64,000 nt of DNA from Carettochelys insculpta (Eukaryota; Chordata; Testudines; Carettochelyidae), in the NCBI RefSeq assembly GCF_033958435.1, contig NC_134138.1, forward strand, positions 181,582,798 through 181,646,797, given 5' to 3'. The notes below the pieces were generated by a model, which searched no databases, was not told the origin of the DNA, and saw only the letters and a program-made list of their open reading frames with translations. Below, in pieces: positions 10,023 through 21,845 of this stretch; the stretch's first letter is position 1, and each line of letters begins with the position of its first letter. The position numbers and the translations under genes were made by a program.

Positions 10023-10417
10023 GAGTGCTAGGTTGTACCCAGGTGCTTGAGTGTACAAATTGAAGCAGATGAAAGAAACCTCCCTTCTTCTCATGGCCTT
10101 GCACAACAGTGGGATCCACCATAGGTTTCTGAACACCTTCCACAGAAGGATTCAAAGGGAGTGAGCAGGAGGCAGGGCTATGACCCCAGCTCCCTCTGCC
10201 CAGACTGTAGTATTGGTCAGACACATAGGAAGAGTGCTGCACCTTCTGAAAGGGAATCAGGAATGAAGCCAGGCCTGTGAGGGGCCAGAGAATCCCCCTC
10301 TCAGGCAGAATGCCCTCAAGAGTTCCCTATGGGGTCATGTGAGCACACTACATCCAGCCTGGTCCAATTCCTAGAAAGGACAATTAAATCCTGAGTCAGG
10401 GAAATAAGGATTCCCTA
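10023..10417. other. Intronic stretch, nothing recognised
   Basis: I see no repeat signature or exon between these two MITEs. Confidence 0.4.
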
Positions 10418-10938
10418 GGTATGTCTACAGTGCAATGTAACCTCAGGCTTAGCAGAACTCAAGTGAGTAGATCTTGAGTTTGTCAATCTAGGGCTTGAGT
10501 GTCCACACTTATTTGTAAACCTAGGCTAGGAACTGTTGAACCTGAATCCCAGCATGGGGGTCCAGGAACTTCAATGCATTATGTAGGCCTGATTTCAACC
10601 AGCCATAATCCCTACTTCTGAGTGCTCTTGAACAGTATGTCCACTCTGTCCCTTAGTCTGTGGTGCAGTGTAGGAAAGCCAAATTTGGCTGCCCAGAAAA
10701 CAAAAAGTCAGCCAATAGGATTGTGAAATACTTTTGGTAGACGCTCAGAGACGGAGTCCAGCGGGGCTATGTCTATAGCGTAAAGCACCAGGGCTCAGAC
10801 CCTGGATCCTGGTTTAACTCAGTATTAATCATCTTGCCCCTTGGGGCCTGGGCTAGCACAACTTGAATGCAAATGGAAGAAATGTTACACCGGCATTTGA
10901 GTCTAAACCCTGGATCTACACTGCAGCGTAGACATACC
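10418..10938. mobile_element. MITE with GGTATGTCTAC termini
   Basis: The left end is GGTATGTCTACAGTGCA and the right end is TGCAGCGTAGACATACC, its near complement. A second internal boundary at about 10765 (GGCTATGTCTATAGCG) suggests a nested or tandem arrangement of two related units. The interior has no long ORF. The assignment rests on the termini only. Confidence 0.55.
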
Positions 10939-11018
10939 CACTATGCATTCTTATAAAAGGCCCAGAACTCTTCATTTTGAACCAGAAGGCAGAAGTGAGA
11001 GATGATACTGTTGCTTAC

Positions 11019-11140
11019 ATAGTTTGCATGCAGCACAGTGAAGAATTCAGGGTTGGTGATGAACTTTACAGCTGGAGACTGCAGCAGCAAGGTGATCTTC
11101 TGAGAATTCACTGGAGAAAGGGAACCATCTCTTCTAATTT
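11019..11140 (-). CDS. HECW1: HECW1 exon: linker before WW2
   Basis: This is a 122-bp exon. It enters with two bases completing a codon begun in the exon at 13029-13159 and ends in phase 0. It reads EIRRDGSLSPVNSQK, then ITLLLQSPAVKFITNPEFF and TVLHANY. The acceptor is TTTATCTTCAG and the donor AACTAT/GTAAGC. This stretch joins WW1 to WW2 in HECW1 and is strongly conserved with mammals as far as I recall. The downstream join to the exon at 5340-5525 gives NY-GAYRVF, matching the family. Confidence 0.97.
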
Positions 11141-13028
11141 CTGAAGATAAAGGCAAAACAACTGACTAGCACACACAACAAAAAACACAGCATTAGTAGT
11201 GTCACTCTTCCCTCCTCTGCCAGTACTAGCGAGCCCATCCCACCATACTGCTTCTCATCTTTTTAAGCTTCATGTGAGGCAGCGGTCATCAGTGGACTAC
11301 ATAGCAACAACCCCCACTCTCTTTGTATCATATCTAACCACGCAGATGACAAATGTTTTTCCTAAGTTTAGCACTACAGGGCCAATACAGCTATGGGAAG
11401 GAGAGTAGGATGATTTTCTATACTACATGTTAGACAATCTGGGCTATATTCTTATAACCACACTAGCTTATACTGGCTGAAAATAGGGTCCAAATATTGC
11501 CAGGTAAAGTGTGATTGTGGAATCTTTCTTCCAGTTGATGATTTCAGAGTGCAAAGAATGCACATGAGGTTTTGGACTCTAGGTTGAGTTCACAGCACTG
11601 ATGTTTCTGAGCCAAAATCAGTTTTTGTTTTATAATCTGAACAAGTCTGATGTGGAAGTCCTCAAGAGAATGACTACAGAACTACATAATATAATGTTGA
11701 TAGTCACTTTTCTATCTACAGTCGCACCTTATCATTCTGTCCACTTAAGACTCTGAAAAAGGACTTTGTGATACAGCTCTCCTGACTTTGATGGAGTTAA
11801 ACTGATTTATTCCTCTCAAGATATGACAGTGCACCTGTGTTTGTGGCCTTTCATATGTCCCTTTTAATTTCTCTTTATATTAAAAATTGGTAGCAAAACT
11901 AACATCACTTTTTTATTCTAATGAGGTTTGTGCCACAGTTTAGTCATTTAGTTATTTGTACTTTACCCATGGTTCTTCATGAGAAAGAAACTGACTTTTC
12001 CTGTCAAACAATATATTTAGCAAAGACAAAAAAGGCACATGCCACAGATTATGTCTCCTTTTTATTAAACAAAAAGGGAAGAAAAGGCATATTAAATCAA
12101 ATCCAGCCATCATTTCTGTGAACGATCCTTGGCACCATTACTGATTTTATAACGTAAGTAACCATAGCAATACTGTATATATGTGTCAGTAATCCTGTAT
12201 GTCTATGGCAAATATGTATCCAACTTAATATTACAAGTAATACAAATAGAACAGAACATAAATCATATACCATTTCTATCTCAATTAACTAATTGGAGTG
12301 GAATCAAATATGATTCTCCATACAGAAGTAGTTCAGTTAAACTGAGTCATAAAAATTGCAATACAAATGAATGCAAAAGTGGTTATATATCAAGAAGAAT
12401 ACATTAAGATTTATTGTGACTTTAAAGGAAAGAGAAACAAAGATTCGGACTTATAATAAACTAAACTAAATATTTAACAAAGCTATTTTTTAAAAAAGGC
12501 ACAGATTACATATTCACTCTGCACAGTCATTCCTCTTCCAGGAAATATAAAAGGAACTGAACCATAGGCCATGGAGGCTATTTCCTGCAATAAAGACTAG
12601 CCAGTAATGGCATGCAAACACAGGAGAGTAAGGAAATGAGGTGATAGATGCAATAATAGACATCATTAAGTGGCAGCCCTGCTACAGTATGAATTTTCAG
12701 AAGGGCTGAAGATTGACTTCTTGAGTTGCAGGCACAAATTTAACCAACTACATTTATGCCCACAAAATAAAATACGGGCACAAGTCGGAGTGCTTGGGTT
12801 TCTCCCCATGTGACTTGCATCTGCAACCAAGTTTTAGGGATGCAAGCATTCAGCTTCGCCTCTGTAGCTCAACTGCAGGTGCAAACACGTGGACCTCTGA
12901 GAGGGCCTGGCCCCATCCTGGAATGGCGAGGAACACAGACAATGATAAAGGAGGTGCAGCTCAACACATCCCCTCTAAAAACTGTTCCAGCATCACTGAG
13001 GTGCCGCTAATAGCATCCTCTCCCATAC
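11141..13028. other. HECW1 intron, 1.9 kb, no element recognised
   Basis: This intron separates the exons at 13029-13159 and 11019-11140. It is AT-rich. I see no transposon termini, exons or RNA genes in it, which makes it one of the least disturbed introns in the window. Confidence 0.5.
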
Positions 13029-13159
13029 CTGAGTTTGGCTGGGAAGAGTCTGTCTCAGAGTCACTTCCTCCTCCAGTGGGGAGCCTCTCGACTCTGTTGT
13101 TCACAACAGCATCATCCTCTGGCCTCTCTGTTGCAATAGTCCGCTGAATATTTTGATAC
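13029..13159 (-). CDS. HECW1: HECW1 exon: after WW1
   Basis: This 131-bp exon encodes (R)YQNIQRTIATERPEDD, a variable stretch, then GGGSDSETDSSQPNS. It starts with one base that finishes an Arg codon and ends with one base of the next codon. The acceptor is ATACAG and the donor TCAG/GTATGG. The first part continues the short coiled-coil-like segment after WW1 (begun as QQMEQLNRR in the upstream exon). The middle differs from the human protein as I remember it, as expected for a fast-evolving Ser/Asp-rich linker. The open frame on the plus strand over this exon is a shadow. Confidence 0.95.
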
Positions 13160-14371
13160 CTGTATAATTTATGTGAAAGAACAAAGGCGCTTTAGCTTTA
13201 AGTTTTAATGGAATAATAGTACAAAGCATTTTGCTACTCACAAAAATGCCTGTTAATTCTATGGTTTTTTGATGTGGGCTAAGGATCGAATTAGGTGGTG
13301 ATAAACTAAATGGAATGCTGAAGGGAAATATGTGCAGGGGACAAGAGCAGTGTTTAATTTGTGCCAAGGCTTTTCTCCGGCTCCTCTAGGCTTTGGCACT
13401 GCATAGCTTTGGTACCTCCAGGCTTGCTGGAAAGTTACAGGACCTCTTTCATGACAAATTAAATACTGGGACAGAGCCAGTAGGAAAAAAGAAGGATGAT
13501 AGAAGAGGTAGGCATGGAGTGAAGCTTTCAAAACCTTTTTCTGGTATGGCAATTTCACGTTGAATGGCTACAATGAGACTAGTCATTAATTAGACTCAAG
13601 TTAAGCAGGTGCTCAAACATTTTGCTGGATCAGGGCCAGGGTGTTCTCTTTTATGTATTTAGTATGTTTAAAATATGCAGTCTATACTACCAGTTCTACA
13701 TACTGTCAAACAGCGATAAATAGTGTGAGAAGACAATCCTGTGGCAGCCACACTGATCCTTCATTTGTTGAGTATTTGACATACTAAAGGTGAGAGAACC
13801 TCCTGAGCTTCTAGCCCTTAGGTTCACCCCACTCTGGGATCCTGAAAATGTCTGATGAGAATGTGACAAATTTTAGAAATTATTTAATGAGATATCTATT
13901 ATTTTAAAATATATTTATATCTTATTAATCATTTTAACTGGCATCCGTCCCACCCTGATATTCTCAAGCCTTTTTGTTGTCTCATTTTCATTAACTCAGC
14001 GTACACAAAGGACCACACCCCACTTGGCTTAAATCCGTGGAGCTAGTAGCTTCACTGATTATATCTGATCTGATCCAAAGCCCTTCTCTTTCTTTTTCTT
14101 GGTTCCTGCTCTTCTTTCTTTCATCTGTGTGACTCCAGACTTAGGAGGAATATCCTTGTTTTAAATGTGCAATTTTCCAAGTTAGATATTGGCTTGAACT
14201 CCAGGGGTTAATATCTCAAAGTTCCATGACATCTATGAAGACAAATAATTTGCATTGTGATTTTACATCCCATTCAAAAGACATAATCTCCAGTAGCATA
14301 CTAACTCTCAATGGGTTACTGGAGTTTAGGCTAAATTATGGAAAACGGGTGAAAATGTAATGGATTTATAG
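13160..14371. other. Start of 15.5-kb HECW1 intron
   Basis: This is the low-coordinate end of the 15.5-kb intron between the exons at 28658-28808 and 13029-13159. No repeat or gene is recognised in this part. The intron's size is largely due to the nested elements at 14372-26434. Confidence 0.45.
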
Positions 14372-15290
14372 TTGACTGTAACAGGGTCAGGACAGCTGAC
14401 CCCAGGCAGAAGGGTAAAAGGAATCTCAGGACACAGCCTGGGCTAGGGGAAGAAAAGCAAGAGCCAGTTAAGCTCCCAGGCGGAGGCAATAGGGACTGGT
14501 GGCAGTCAATTAATGAGGCCCAGCTGGCCTCACTGCTGGAGTGCTGGTAGGGTTTAAAAAGCAACCACAGTCAGAAGAGATAGGGAGAGAAGGTGGAGGA
14601 GAGAAGACAGATAAAGAGGTAGAGGAGAGGAGATGGAGGGGCTGGATCTACATGGAGACATTCTGCCAGCATCTTTATGCTAATGAGCAGTCTCACTCTT
14701 GCAAATGCCTGATCATTAGCATATTTCCACAACTCATTAGCATACCCATGCAAGATCTCGCTGCTGGCAGTAAACAGGCCGTGTAGACGTGCCTCTGCTG
14801 GCAAAAACCCCCTCTTTCGCCAGCCCCTGATGCTTGAATTCAGTGCATGAGGGGGGTTTGCCATCAGAGACACATCTACACAGCCTGTTTATTGCTGGCA
14901 GCACTCTCTGCCAGCAGCAAAATCTTGTGCAGCTAAGCTAATGAGCCATGAGAATATGCTAATGAGCAGCCATTTGCAATTGAGAAACTTCTCATTAGCA
15001 TGAAGCTGCTGGCAGGACATCTCCATGTAGACCCAGCCAGAAGAAGGGAAAGCAACATTGACAGAAGACAGCAAGGGGGGAGAGGGAGGAGCTCAATGGG
15101 AGAGTGCCTGGGCTCCCCGCCCTCATCGAGACTGAAGCCTGACTGCGGCAAAAGGGGAAAGGACTGACCACCTATCCTAGATTAGCAGAGGAGGGTGCTG
15201 CCTAACCCCCGCAGCCAAAGGGAGAGGTGTGTGGGACCCTGGCCAGACCCAGAGATACCCTGCCACATGGACTAACAGTAGTTTTCATTT
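14372..15290. repeat. Unclassified repeat split by MITE
   Basis: The flanks 14372-14639 and 15039-15290 are GC-richer than their surroundings and read like one unit interrupted by the foldback MITE between them. The left part begins GTAACAGGGTCAGGACAG and has a purine-rich tract at 14571-14640. The right part carries GGGACCCTGGCCAGACCC. They may be part of an LTR-type or other element, but I see no coding region or clear termini. Treat this as a composite of unknown class. Confidence 0.35.
14640..15038. mobile_element. Foldback MITE, GGCTGG(A/G)TCTACATGG ends
   Basis: The left end is GGCTGGATCTACATGGAG and the right end is its complement with one change. The arms repeat CAGC(A)TC...TGCTAATGAGCAG and CTCATTAGCAT in mirror order. 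An inner pair of GTGTAGACGTGCC / GACACATCTACAC boundaries at about 14778 and 14872 encloses a second small palindrome, so one foldback unit may sit inside another. No ORF of note is present. Confidence 0.7.
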
Positions 15291-16000
15291 CCCTCAGTAT
15301 TCCAAGTTTTACTTTAATGTAGCTTTTAATAGCTCAATAAAGAGCATATCTAGAATTGGTTAAAAAGTATGAGAATGGTGGATTTTTATTTTTAGAGAAA
15401 CATACACCTTATTATAGCAGTTTTCACAACTGCAATAATTTACCTCTACTTTTTCCCCCTCTACTTTATGACAAGCTTTTAAAAATTTTATTCACATGAC
15501 TGTAGGCTTACTGAGTAAACTTTCCACTCCAATACCATAGGAATTTTACAATACCCTCATGCAACAGCAGAGAAGAAAAAAAGTAGTTAATATAGTCAAA
15601 AGCTTTTTATGTACAGTAACTGAAGCATCTATTTAACTAGATGTTAGAAAATTCCCTGCTGGCAAACTTTACACTGTAATGCTAGTTGTATGCCAATAAT
15701 AGGCTACTTTTTGTGGTCCTGATACTGTAAAATAGTCTTATATAAATACCAGAAAATGCCAATGTAATTATAAAAAAACTTTCAAAGGACAAAAGTTATG
15801 GGAATGTATTTGAATATCACTATCCCTTTTCAAAGCGATTTGTCAGAAAAAGAGTGGTTTCGAAAGCCACAGTAGAGGTTGTTTTTACTGTGTGATTATT
15901 ATTATTATTCATGTAAAGACAAGATTAATTACACAAATGGTGCACAGTCCAGTTTAACCAGATCACAGAGGATAGTTAACCCTGTCATGTACTTTTAATA
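15291..16000. other. Intronic stretch, nothing recognised
   Basis: This is AT-rich sequence with a short ATT run near 15895-15910. No element or exon is recognised. Confidence 0.4.
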
Positions 16001-16674
16001 CAAGTTCAACCTCTTAAATCTGGAATTCTCTCATCTGGCAACATCTGTCACTCTGCATGACCATGGGTGTTTCAGAACCAGGGAGTCCTGGGGTTGGGGG
16101 TGGACCTGCATCACTGGGGCAGGGACTGGGGCCAGAGCAGTGGCCAGCAGCCTGGCCCAGGCCAGAGCTGGAGCTCCTACCAGCCATGCTGCAGGGAGTG
16201 GGTGGGGGGTAGTGCAGGGCTGGGTAAGAGCCCCTGCTGGAGTGGGGAACAGAAACCAGCAGGCCCTGGTAACTGGATAGCCAGCGGTGAGCAATGGGGG
16301 GCCCAGTGGCTGAGTAACTGGTCGGGGAGCAGTGCGCCTGGGAAGCCAAGGAGCCAGCTGGGGAGCCACGGGGTGGGATCAGCCAGGGAATGGTGGAGGG
16401 TGTGGGTTGGGTGAGGAGCCAGCTGGGGGGCTGGGAAGCCACAGCCCAGGGAACTGCTGGGGAGCTGCAACGTGGGAGCAGCCAGAGAATCACAAAGACA
16501 GGGAGCCAACTGGGCAGCTGTTGCAGTCAGGGAGTGAGTGGGAAGTCTGGAAAGTGGCTGGGGCTGGTGGACAAGAGGGGAGCCCCGAGGGCACTGACCA
16601 CTCCTCATCCAGAAAAATTGCTTGCCTGCCACTGTTCAGGTCCTGAGAGTGCTGGATGAGGGAGGTGAAACCTG
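16001..16674. mobile_element. Tigger-like TA element with GC-rich core
   Basis: The ends CAAGTTCAACCTCTTAAATC and GAGGTGAAACCTG are inverted and sit between TA dinucleotides (15999-16000, 16675-16676). The same termini occur at 23930, 42658 and 52679. TA duplication and a CAGGTTGAACCTC terminus suggest a Tc1/mariner-Tigger type non-autonomous transposon. This copy is longer than the ~325-bp ones because 16100-16610 is a G-rich core of degenerate GGGAGCCAGCTGGG-like units. Long open frames cross it on both strands, but they are low-complexity and not credible genes. Confidence 0.75.
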
Positions 16675-16676
16675 TA

Positions 16677-17948
16677 GTTAAAGCTGTTAACTGCTTTAGT
16701 ATAATGGAAGACAGGGAAGGAGTGCTGTAGTAAAGGGAAACAATAGACTCTTCCAATAAAAAAAAAGTGGGGGGGGGTATTTGTCTGCAGCTTATCCAAA
16801 TTTGAGGTCCCAATCCTGTATTCCCAAAACTGATAAAATGCTGCTTAGGTCACTGGGAATCTCTGAGTACCCACAGAATGAAGGATTAGGTCCTCGGGAC
16901 AGAATACTCACAGGCATTCATTTTTAAAACTAGATTCCCAGTACACTGTGGTTTTGGCTGGGCTGAAAATGGCAAGCTTTCCTAGTGATATTTTTGCTAT
17001 TTCCATGCTTAGTCCCTGATCAATCTGGGAAGTGAGAAGGTGAACAGATTTGTTTGAAGAAAAAAAAAAGAAAAGGCAGACTGAGACTTTTCTCATACCT
17101 CGAAAGGTTTTGGGTTCCGTTTATTGGAGTTTGGCGCAAAAGTTCCGGCTGATTTTAGTTTAATATCCAAGCTCTTTGTACACAATTGCCTCATCTAGAA
17201 ATGTTTTTTAAGCAAAGTTACCAAAACTGTTCCAAGTCATGGGGTTTGACCTACAACAACGGAACCTTTTAAAATGATTGCTGAAAATAGTATTCAAATT
17301 TAAGAAGTGTTTTTCAACAGCCACTTAAGAAAATACTCTCTCACAAGCTGGCAATCCAAGCTACCTGGATATTTTTAATGAGATGATCTTGAAACTTGTT
17401 TCAGGACAGGGCTAATTTCTCTATTTCGCCCAGCCATAAAATTGCTTCCCACTTCCGAAATACACAGATTAGTGACGTTTGTCACAATGACCAACACATA
17501 TCCCTTTTGTTGGAATCTCTCAAAATATCCATGGCTACACATATACAAACACTGGTGGGAAAAGAGAAGCCTCCAAAAGACTTGGTGGTCTATTCAACAT
17601 TTTTTACTCAATGGGGCTCTTTTAGAGCAGGGATTAAAGAATTACCAGATGGCTTTTTTGTGTGAAGAAATCAAGGGATTGCACAATTACTCAGTTGTAA
17701 TATGCTTAGCCTCCATTGGGAATCCAGTGAGGAGAAATATGCTGCTAATGAAAATCATCTCCATTTTCACTATGTATCTTGCATGTATGATTTTTTAAAC
17801 ATATGCAGATGACCAGCAAGGTATGTTTGGCTTAATTGCCATGTACTAAAGTATTAATAAATGAATCCTAACCCAAACTTGTGAGGCCGTAAAGGAGCCA
17901 AGTGGTATGAAACATGGAAATCTAAAATGTAAACCGAGAATGTCACAT
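16677..17948. other. Intronic stretch, nothing recognised
   Basis: No transposon termini or exon are seen. Two overlapping chance ORFs at 17396-17798 have no recognisable domain. Confidence 0.4.
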
Positions 17949-18608
17949 CAGTGGTTCTTAACAGGAAAATATGTACTCTGAAGAGTAGGCACAGATCTTC
18001 TGGGATACAACAACTCATCTAGATATTTGCCTAGTTTTATAACAGGCTACTTAAAACACACTAGTGAAGTCAATACAAACTAAATATTCGCACAAAGGTT
18101 TATATATACTGCTGTATATACTATGCACAGAAACGTACGTACAATATTTATATTCCCAGTGCTTTTTCTTTTAAGCCGCGTCTACACTAGCCGGCTATTT
18201 CGAAGTAGCCGTGCCAACTTCGAAATAGAGCCTGCCGCGTCTACACATGCTGAGCGCTATTTCGAAGTTGAAATCGACATAAGGCGGCGAGACGTCGAAG
18301 TCGCTATCCTCATGAGGAGATGGGAATAGCGCCCTACTTTGACGTTGAACGTCAAAGTAGGGCATGTGTAGACAATCCGCATCCCGCAACATCGAAATAG
18401 CAGGGTCCTCCATGGCGGCCATCAGCTGAGGGGTTGAGAGACGCTCTCTCCAGCCCCTGAGCTCTATGGTCACCGCGTGCAGCAGCCCCTTAAAGCTCCC
18501 CGCCCCCTTATTTCCTGTGCAGGAAGCTGAGAGCTCATGCAGGCAGCAGCACTGCCACGTGCAAAGCCTGCACGGACCTCAGCAGCCCCAGCCCGCACCC
18601 TGCACCTC

Positions 18609-20099
18609 ATGGCAGCCAGCCAGCCCCCCAAGTGCCCACAGGGCACCCCCCAGAAGGGGACCCAGGGCTCCCAGCCTGCCAGCCAGAGGGGGAAGAGGCA
18701 GTGGGGACCCTCCTGGATGGAGGCCGAGATCCGGGACCTGCTGGGGCTGTGGGGCAAGGAGGAGGTGCTCCAGGTAATGGGGAGCAAGAGGCGGAACATG
18801 GATGCGTTCGCTCAGCTGGCCGAGGCCCTGGCTGGCCGGAGTCACCCTGCCCGCACTCCTGACCATGTCAGGAGTAAGGTGAAGGAGCTGCGGCAGGGTT
18901 ACGCCCGGGCCCGGGACACAGCCAGCTGATCTGGGGCCGCCCCTGCCACTTGCCCCTTTTACAGGGAGCTCAGGTCCATCCTGGGCCCATGGCACACATC
19001 CTCCACCCCGGCCACTCTTGACATATTGGCCGACAAGCCCCAGAAGGCCCTGGAGACAGAGTCTGCCCCGGAGGCAATCCCCGCACCCCAGGGGCCCCCC
19101 CAGGAGCCCACCCCTGGGACGCCGGAAGAGGAGGAGGGGGAGTCCTCCAGCGATGGGGGGCTCCACATTGCCCTCCTGTCCTGCAGCTCCAGCAGGGCGT
19201 CCACCCAATGGGTGTCCCCCGAATGTGGGATCGGACCATCAGGTATGTACCCCCCCGGTGCGCACCTCCGGGGTTAAGGGGCGGGGACAAGAGACATGAC
19301 CAGGGCCCTCCACATGCCTGGATGACCATGGCCCCAAGGACAGCAGTGGCATGTCCCTCAGAAGAGTGCATCAGCCCCTGCCCCCCAGCAGGACAGCGCC
19401 ATGCCCCATCCCTGGGGATGGAGGGAGTGGAACCTAGGGTCTCCCGTGGGGGGGGGGGCACCCATCAGCAGCAGCAGCATCTCCGGGGGACGGGGATGGG
19501 GAAGCAGCAGCAGAGGGGTGGGGGGACAAGGGCCATGGGTGAGGGCCCACACTAATGGCTGTCTCCACTCTTCTTCCCCCCTGTGTTCCGCAGCTGCACC
19601 ATCAGAGGGACCAGAGAGTGCTGGCAAGGTGTCCGTGGTCCCGGAGAGCCCACTGGGGCTCTCCCAGCAGGCCGGCCCCTTGGCGGAGCACAGACCAGCC
19701 CCAGGATGAGGCCGACAGAGGAGGAGCCACCCGCGGATGGCCACGGACCCCCAGCTGCTCGCGACCCTCCGCCGTCAGCTGGAGGTGTCGGAACGGCGCC
19801 TGCGGGTGGAGGAGCGGTGGCTAGAGCTCCAGGAGCGAGTGCTGGCCTGGCGCCAGGAGGCTTGGGGGGCCTTCATGAGCACATTCCAACAGATTGCGCA
19901 GCACCTGGCCACCCCGCCGCTCCGCCCGCTGCTCTGCCTGCCACTCCACCTGCCATCCCTCCACCGTCTGCCACCCTGGGGCCTGCCGCCGAGGGGGACC
20001 ATGGGCCTGCGGACACTGTCCGGCCCTATTTGCTGGTTCTCCCGACCCCCACCCAGCCTCGACCAGGGCTCCGGCCGAGACGTGGGTCGCGCCCCCTAA
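18609..20099 (+). pseudogene. Harbinger Myb/SANT-like protein, broken
   Basis: Harbinger elements encode a Myb/SANT-like protein that binds the element ends and brings in the transposase. The likely start at 18609 gives MAASQPPK; residues about 35-105 form the domain (WMEAEIRDLLGLWGKEEVLQ ... DHVRSKVKELRQGY). Exon 1 probably ends at 19242 (CAG/GTATGT) and exon 2 begins at 19594 after TTCCGCAG. The phases agree. Exon 2 ends in a coiled-coil-like segment (LRRQLEVSERRLRVEERWLE) and runs to 20099. In-frame TGA codons at 18927-18929 and about 19707-19709 break it; both could be CGA-to-TGA changes. The family sequence continues in frame after each stop. Confidence 0.85.
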
Positions 20100-20396
20100 C
20101 ACCAGGTGCTGGACAATAGGGTGCGGGGCTGAGGACGTTGCCCCCCCTGTACATATTCCCCCCATGTTTGTAAATAGTTTTTGTTCTGTCCCCCCATGTA
20201 CATAGTTCCCCCCTTCCTTCTGTTAATAATAACATTGCACTGTTTTGTTTCAAGCAACATTTCCATTTATTTCAAAGAAAAGTGTGGGGGTGTGTGTGCT
20301 CTCGGGTGCTCTGTGGTGTGGGTGTGGGGGCAGGGAGCGTTGTGGAGGATGGGAGGGTGCAGTGGGTGGCTCACCAGCAGCTGGCCCTGCCAGCGT

Positions 20397-21727
20397 TCAC
20401 CCCACAGCCTGGTCAAAATGGGACTGCAGGGCCTCCCAGACCTGGATCCCCTCATGTTCAACCTGGCGACTGGGGGCAGCGGGTGGCTGGACGTCGGCCC
20501 TGCCAGCCTCCACAGCCCAGCCCTGCAAGAAGGCCTCTCCCTTGCTCTCCACCAGGGTGTGGAGTGCGCTGCACGTGCCCACAACCTGGGGGATGCTGGT
20601 GAGCCCTGCATCCAGGAGGGTGAGGAGACACCTCCAGCGCCCTTTGAGGTGGCCGAAAGTCCACTTGACCACCTGGCGTGCATGGTTCAAGCGCGTGTTG
20701 AACCGCTCCTGGCTGGCTGTGACATGGCCCGTGTAGGGGTGCATGAGCCAGGGCCGGAGGGGGTACGCCACGTCTGCGATGATGCAGAGGGGCATGGTGG
20801 TGTCCCCCACAGGGATCTCCCACTGGGGGATGTAGGTCCCCGTCTCCAGCTGGCAGCACAGGCCCAAATTTCTGAACACACGGGTGTCATGGGTGCTGCC
20901 AGGCCAGCCAACATAAATGTCCAAGAGGTGGCCCCTGCTGTCCACCAAGGAGTGCAGGACCACGGAATGGTATCCCTTCCTATTTAGGAAGCGTCCTCCA
21001 CTGTGCTCCGGGGCACGGATGGGGATATGGGTCCCATCCAGAGCCCCAAAGCAATTTGGGAAGCCCAGGCTGGCAAACCCCATGATGGCGGCATCTGGGT
21101 CCCCAAGCCGCACGAGCCTGTGGAGGAGCAGGGCACTGATTGCGCGGACGACCTTCAGGGGAAGGACATGAGAGAGCACCAGTGAGGGGTGTGCAGGGTG
21201 TGTCTGGCACTCCCCACAGGGCTCCCCCCATCTCCACAGGGCTCCCCCCGCCCCGGGTCTTCTTACCTCCATGAGGACAGCTCTGACGGTGGCCTTGCCC
21301 ACGCCGAACTGCTGCCCTATGGATCGGTAGCTGTCTGGAGTGGCCAGCTTCCAGACAGCGATGCCAACCTGTTACTCTACTGTCAGGGCACGTCGCATGG
21401 GGATGTCCTGGTGCCGTAAGGCAGGGGTGAGCCACTGACAGAGCTCCAGGAATGTTTGTCGGCTCATCCGGAAGTTCCGGAGCCAGCGGTCATTGTCCCA
21501 CTCACCGAGCACCAGCCGCTCCCACCAGTCCGTGCTCATGGGGTATCTCCACAGCCAGCGGCGTGTGCGGCGGAGGAGGGGGTGCTGGAAGGGCAGCAAG
21601 GTCTGGGGCTGCTTCCTCATCCCCTGAGGACAGCTCCTCTTCCTGAAATAAAAGATGGTCAGCTGCCTCCTGCATAGCACTGAGCAGGGCAGCCACTGGT
21701 CCTGCAGGGGTGGGTATGTGGGCCTCT

Positions 21728-21760
<33 letters not shown>

Positions 21761-21768
21761 GGGTCCAT
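20397..21768 (-). pseudogene. Harbinger DDE transposase, broken
   Basis: Exon 1 is 21768-21267, starting MDP followed by a CAG-encoded polyGln run. Exon 2 is 21152-20397. The 114-bp intron has GTAAGA and CTGAAG borders, and splicing gives MEVVRAIS. Family motifs in order: WLRNFRMSRQTFLELC, SIGQQFGVGKATVRAV, ALDGTHIPI (first catalytic Asp, 21036-21038), GSTHDTRVF (second Asp, 20886-20888), and VVKWTFGHLKGRW. Three lesions are visible: a frameshift near 21550-21590, an in-frame TAA at 21372-21374, and Lys (20664-20666) where relatives usually have the Glu of V-E-x-x-F-G. The copy cannot supply an active enzyme. Confidence 0.88.
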
Positions 21769-21845
21769 GCTGCTTCCACGGGGTGTGCGTGCCTGTGGCT
21801 CTGCAGACCGCGTGCTGTGCAGGCTGAGTGCTGTGCAGGCTGAGT

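Noticed and set aside
13157..13367. Possible longer HECW1 exon reading on from 13159
   Set aside because: The acceptor ATACAG and the phase with the upstream exon fix the start at 13159; the ORF beyond is intronic.
16014..16632. Several 100-160-codon ORFs on both strands
   Set aside because: They lie in the G-rich core of a Tigger-like element, are low-complexity in every frame, and show no domain or splice context.
18579..20165. Long minus-strand ORFs opposite the Harbinger Myb-like gene
   Set aside because: They are high-GC shadows; only the plus strand has the Myb/SANT-like domain and consistent splice signals.
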